Source: Magnetococcales bacterium
GTDB lineage: Bacteria; Pseudomonadota; Magnetococcia; Magnetococcales; JADGCH01
Reading direction: 5' to 3'
Length of the DNA: 10,084 bases
NCBI GenBank assembly: GCA_015228995.1
Contig: JADGCM010000056.1
Span: 1-10,084 of the forward strand
Shown here in pieces: positions 6,921 to 10,084 of this stretch. Made by a program: the position numbers and the translations under genes. Within the stretch, counting starts at the first letter, position 1. The number at the start of each line of letters is the position of its first letter. The notes beneath the pieces are model-generated. The model did not search any database, was not told the DNA's origin, and saw only the letters and a program-made list of their open reading frames with translations.

Positions 6921-7520
6921 TTACAACCGTTTGGCCGATTGAATCACCACCGGCTGTCGTGGAATATTCTCATAAATCCCTTGGCTGCCGGTGGCAACCT
7001 TGGCGATCTGGTCTACCACTTTCATGCCATCACCAATGACTTGACCAAACACGGCATAGCCAAAATCGTTGGGCTTATGGTCTAAAGACGAATTACCCAG
7101 TAGATTGATAAAGAATTGTGCCTGCGCACTATGGACCCGATTGGTTCGAGCCATGGCAATAGTACCACGCATATTGCGCAGACCATTATTGGCTTCATTA
7201 CGAATGGCAGGCCGCAACGGCCCTTTTTTACGCAATTCACTGGTTAGGCCTCCCCCCTGGATCATAAAACCAGGGATGACGCGATGGAACAGGGTGCCGT
7301 CATAAAAACCAGCGTCAACATAAGCCAGAAAATTGGTCACCGTGATCGGGGCCTGAGCCCCATTCAACTCCAAATGAATATCCCCCAGCGTCGTCGACAA
7401 ACAGACACGTGGCGACTCTTGCCCAGCAGGGAAGACAATAACCGGATCGGGACCATGAGTAAGCCGCCAGACAGCATTATTCAACCACTGCCATGCCCGA
7501 GATGGCCAAGTCGTCATCAT
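6921..7520 (-). CDS. Cyclophilin-type peptidyl-prolyl cis-trans isomerase
   Basis: A 199-residue cyclophilin that would catalyse cis-trans isomerisation of peptidyl-proline bonds during protein folding. The fold runs from about residue 41 (TTLGDIHLEL) to the end. Active-site residues are present: R80, F85, M86 and Q88 in FHRVIPGFMIQGGG, then QAQFFINL at 133-140 and YAVFGQVIGDGMKVVDQI. An N-terminal extension of about 37 residues precedes the domain; it holds four Trp among residues 5-18 and is not a recognisable signal peptide, so a cytoplasmic location is likeliest, perhaps peripherally membrane-bound. The first ATG (7520) overlaps the ligA stop by 4 nt region (ATGA) and has GGGGAG just before it; a second ATG follows directly. 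Bacterial paralogues PpiA and PpiB are not told apart here, so no symbol is given. Confidence 0.93.
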   Translation of the reverse strand: MMTTWPSRAWQWLNNAVWRLTHGPDPVIVFPAGQESPRVCLSTTLGDIHLELNGAQAPITVTNFLAYVDAGFYDGTLFHRVIPGFMIQGGGLTSELRKKGPLRPAIRNEANNGLRNMRGTIAMARTNRVHSAQAQFFINLLGNSSLDHKPNDFGYAVFGQVIGDGMKVVDQIAKVATGSQGIYENIPRQPVVIQSAKRL

Positions 7521-9562
7521 ATTTTCTCCCCGCCCAGAAGTTGTAACAGAGCCGGTTCGTCAACAATAGGGATACCGAGTGCCTGCGCCTGGGCGTATTT
7601 ACTGCCAGGATCGCTGCCAGCAACCACCATGGCGGTAGTACGCGACACCGAGGTCGTTACTTTCGCCCCCAATAATTCCAGTTGCGCCCGAGCCTCCTGA
7701 CGCGTCATCGAAACCAAGGTGCCGGTCAATACCACCGTTTTACCCGCTAATCCCTCCTGCGATCGCTGCTGGTGTGTGACAGGTTGCTGCTGCCAATAAC
7801 AAGAGACTCCAGCATCCAACAACCGCCCGATCATAGCGCGATTATGCGCCTCGCGAAAGAAAGCGTCAATCCGAGCTGCTACTACCGGCCCAATATCTGG
7901 AATAACCCTTAATTCGGCAATCGATGCATTCATAATCGGCTCTAAAGCCACAAAATGGCGAGCCAATTGCCGCGCTGTGGCCACCCCGACTTCACGAATA
8001 GCCAAGGCGTATAAAAATCGGTCTAACGCCACCGATTTACTGCGTTCGATGGCCTGAAGCAGGTTATCAGCTGATTTTTCTCCCATCCGCTCCAACCGCA
8101 ACAACGCCGCCCGCTCCAGCCGATACAAATCGGCCACATCCCGCACCAATTCAGCCTGCAACAGTTGATCGATCAGCTTTTCGCCGAGGCCATCGATGTT
8201 CATCGCCTCGCGACTGGCAAAATGTTGCAACGTTTCGCGTCGTTGCGCCGGGCAGACCAGCCCCCCAGCACAACGGGCCGCCGCCTCGCCCTCTAGTTGG
8301 ATGACCTGGGCCCCGCATACCGGACAATGACTAGGCAAGGTCAACAGCAACTGCCTCGGCTCAGCTGGTGCGGCCAGCCGCACAATCTCGGGAATAACAT
8401 CGCCGGCACGACGCACAACGACATCATCACCGGGACGGATATCCTTGCGCTGTAACTCCTGAAAATTGTGTAGCGTGACGTTGCGCACCACCACCCCTGC
8501 CACCGCCACCGGGATCAATCTGGCTACTGGGGTCAGAGCTCCGGTCCGCCCAACCTGAATATCAATGGCCTCGACCTCGGTCACCACCTCGATGGCTGGG
8601 AATTTATGCGCCACCGCCCAACGTGGGGCACGTGACGAAAAACCGAGCCGCTGCTGATCCTGGATGCGATCCACCTTGTAGACCACTCCGTCTATCTCGT
8701 AGGGCAAACCAGCACGCTTATCGAGCAGCTGCTGGTAATAGGCCAAACAGCCTGCCGCCCCCCGCACCAGCTGCCGTTCTGACGACAAAGGCAGGCCCCA
8801 CTCCGCCAGCCAATTGAGCCAGTCACTGTGGCACACAGCCGCCGCTTGCGTCCCTTGAGGGTAGGCAACCCCATGACAAACCAACGCCAAAGGGCGACTG
8901 GCCGTAACCTGCGGATCAAGCTGGCGGATACTACCGGCTGCCGCATTGCGTGGATTGGCAAACAAGCGCTTGCCCTGCTGCTGCATTTGCTGATTGAGCT
9001 CAAGCAACCCCTGTCGAGTCATATAAATTTCGGCACGGATATCGATCTCATTGGGGTAGCTGTCGCCCCTTAACCGGCCAGGCAAGCCAGCAATAGTGCG
9101 TACCTGCGCGGTGACATCCTCACCAACGGCGCCATCACCACGCGTCGCCGCCCGTACCAAGCGTCCCTCCTGATAAAGCAGACTAATCGCTAAGCCATCC
9201 ATTTTTGGTTCGGCACTGTAAGAAATTAGGGGATCCGATGAGGACAGCGCCAACGCCTCGCGCAACCGCTGATCGAACGACTCGATATCGGCAACCTCAA
9301 AACCATTATCAAGGGATAACATCGGGGTCCGATGGGTGATTTTAACAAAGTCGTGCCGCGCCGTGCCAGATACCCGCTGTGTTGGTGAATCAACCGGCGT
9401 TTCATCCGCACAATAGGCTTCCAATTGACGCAACCGCCGCACCAGGGCGTCGTAGCTGGCATCATCAATCTCTGGAGCATCCAGGACATGATAGAGGTGG
9501 TCGTGATGCTTGATGAGCCTGCGTAATTCATCAAGTTCCTTGGATGTCGACATGGTCAGCAT
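7517..9562 (-). CDS. ligA: NAD+-dependent DNA ligase LigA
   Basis: A full-length 681-residue LigA that seals nicks in DNA (Okazaki fragments, repair) using NAD+. Domain Ia carries Y24, H25, D34, Y37 and D38, which bind NMN. The adenylation domain has the nucleotidyl lysine K120 in EPKMDG, then TRGDGAVGEDV, YEIDGVVYKVD with K296, and AHKFP with K320. An OB fold follows. The zinc finger has C413, C416, C431 and C437. A helix-hairpin-helix region covers about 450-590, and a C-terminal BRCT domain starts near 603 (LAGKTVVLTGTL). All match E. coli LigA with small constant offsets, so it should be active and essential. The start at 9562 (MLTMSTSKEL) has only a weak GATGG upstream; an internal ATG at 9553 is equally possible. 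It heads the chain ligA, isomerase, cheV, dabA. Confidence 0.97.
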   Translation of the reverse strand: MLTMSTSKELDELRRLIKHHDHLYHVLDAPEIDDASYDALVRRLRQLEAYCADETPVDSPTQRVSGTARHDFVKITHRTPMLSLDNGFEVADIESFDQRLREALALSSSDPLISYSAEPKMDGLAISLLYQEGRLVRAATRGDGAVGEDVTAQVRTIAGLPGRLRGDSYPNEIDIRAEIYMTRQGLLELNQQMQQQGKRLFANPRNAAAGSIRQLDPQVTASRPLALVCHGVAYPQGTQAAAVCHSDWLNWLAEWGLPLSSERQLVRGAAGCLAYYQQLLDKRAGLPYEIDGVVYKVDRIQDQQRLGFSSRAPRWAVAHKFPAIEVVTEVEAIDIQVGRTGALTPVARLIPVAVAGVVVRNVTLHNFQELQRKDIRPGDDVVVRRAGDVIPEIVRLAAPAEPRQLLLTLPSHCPVCGAQVIQLEGEAAARCAGGLVCPAQRRETLQHFASREAMNIDGLGEKLIDQLLQAELVRDVADLYRLERAALLRLERMGEKSADNLLQAIERSKSVALDRFLYALAIREVGVATARQLARHFVALEPIMNASIAELRVIPDIGPVVAARIDAFFREAHNRAMIGRLLDAGVSCYWQQQPVTHQQRSQEGLAGKTVVLTGTLVSMTRQEARAQLELLGAKVTTSVSRTTAMVVAGSDPGSKYAQAQALGIPIVDEPALLQLLGGEKI

Positions 9563-9592
9563 TATCCATCAAAACTGGAACGTTCAGTATGG

Positions 9593-9622
9593 ATTATCTT
9601 ATTTTACTCGTTCTGGCGTAAA
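9593..9622 (-). promoter_or_regulatory. Candidate sigma70 promoter for ligA
   Basis: On the minus strand TTTACG (9622-9617) and GATAAT (9598-9593) are separated by 18 bp, matching the -35 and -10 consensus at 4 and 5 of 6 bases. The -10 directly follows the stop of the Rpn-like gene and would give a leader of roughly 25 nt before the ligA start. This is a reading by eye in an AT-rich spot. Confidence 0.35.
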
Positions 9623-10084
9623 TACTTCCTCGATTGAAGTGGCATTAAATATCCGTTTGCTCCAATCGTCAATAGCGTCAATATCCGCACCACTGAGCTT
9701 ATTATTGACCCATTCAGGTATTTGACCAAAACGGTATTGTAGTTGATTTAACAATACTCTCTGCTGACCTTTTTCCATTCCTTTTTCCATTCCTTTTTCC
9801 ATTCCTTTTTCCATTCCTTTTTCCATTCCTTTTTCCATTCCTCTTTCCATTCCAATCCGCTCATAACTCGTCATATAAGGCATTTTCATCTCCTCTTCGA
9901 AGTCGGTTAGCTCATCCAGAAATTGCTTATGAAAGTCATTTGGCAGGTGCAATACCCAATCAACAAAGTGCATCAGTTTTTCGATGTATTCCCTATCATG
10001 ACCCTTCTTGTATAAACGGCGAACAATCTGCCACTTTGCTTGATAGCGCAATTGAGGATCAAGTCGTGTCTCTTTTGCCTTCAG
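9599..10084 (-). CDS. Rpn-like (PD-(D/E)XK nuclease/transposase family) protein, C-terminal part
   Basis: The frame is open to the right edge, so only the C-terminal 161 residues are seen and the true start lies outside. The visible part matches the tail common to Rpn/putative-transposase proteins: the segment DPQLRYQAKWQIVRRLYKKGHD, the helix FVDWVLHLP near 9950-9980, the linker EEMKMPYMTSYERIG, then seven Gly-Met-Glu-Lys/Arg units and a closing helix ending FTPERVK. The nuclease core itself is not in the window. Such proteins are PD-(D/E)XK endonucleases that promote recA-independent recombination, often in several copies per genome. The repeat-bearing region probably forms a charged helix or coiled coil. 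It stops 36 bp before ligA on the same strand; base composition is more AT-rich than ligA, in keeping with recent acquisition. Confidence 0.8.
   Translation of the reverse strand: MKAKETRLDPQLRYQAKWQIVRRLYKKGHDREYIEKLMHFVDWVLHLPNDFHKQFLDELTDFEEEMKMPYMTSYERIGMERGMEKGMEKGMEKGMEKGMEKGMEKGQQRVLLNQLQYRFGQIPEWVNNKLSGADIDAIDDWSKRIFNATSIEEVFTPERVK
9768..9851. repeat. 12-bp in-frame tandem repeat, seven copies
   Basis: The unit CCTTTTTCCATT on the + strand occurs six times without mismatch (9768-9839), and a seventh copy (9840-9851) has one change, T to C in the T-run. Being 12 bp long, it encodes the four-residue unit Met-Glu-Lys-Gly on the minus strand (Met-Glu-Arg-Gly for the variant copy). Gain or loss of whole units keeps the frame, and the unit length suits slipped-strand expansion. 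Confidence 0.95.

Noticed and set aside
9768..9851. Regular repeats that could suggest a CRISPR array.
   Set aside because: The units are contiguous, 12 bp, with no spacers, and lie in frame inside a coding region.

Overview
The window looks like a stretch of chromosome from a gammaproteobacterium-like, motile, probably autotrophic bacterium. This is inferred from a DabA-type inorganic-carbon uptake protein, a CheV chemotaxis coupling protein, a heme-PAS-like diguanylate cyclase and a ligA of ordinary proteobacterial architecture. There are no phage or transposase genes of standard type. A type II toxin-antitoxin pair and the tail of an Rpn-like gene are the accessory elements, and both are visibly more AT-rich than their neighbours.

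Layout. On the + strand (104-2328) a TauD/TfdA-family Fe(II)/2-oxoglutarate dioxygenase overlaps by 4 nt with a response-regulator diguanylate cyclase (REC-PAS-GGDEF). The first bases of a divergent gene with a hydrophobic N-terminus run off the left edge. Everything from 2312 to the right edge is on the minus strand. Read in the direction of transcription it is: the 3' part of an Rpn-like gene (entering from the right edge), ligA (NAD+-dependent DNA ligase), a cyclophilin peptidyl-prolyl isomerase, cheV, dabA, then an antitoxin and a RelE/ParE-like toxin. The two transcription units converge near 2312-2359.

How the genes fit together. ligA, the isomerase, cheV and dabA are packed with 4-nt overlaps or a 14-nt gap and probably form one transcript, with a candidate promoter just before ligA. 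dabA starts with TTG inside the stop of cheV, and no dabB partner is seen beside it. In the + strand pair, both an O2-consuming dioxygenase and a cyclic-di-GMP synthase with FixL-like heme-pocket residues are present, which suggests, but does not prove, an oxygen-linked c-di-GMP output.

Most notable: the toxin gene carries what reads as a one-base insertion near its 3' end, replacing the expected family C-terminus (still readable in the next frame) with a 24-residue unrelated tail. Also notable are the cheV-dabA coupling without dabB, the FixL-type PAS in the cyclase, and a 12-bp in-frame minisatellite in the Rpn-like gene.
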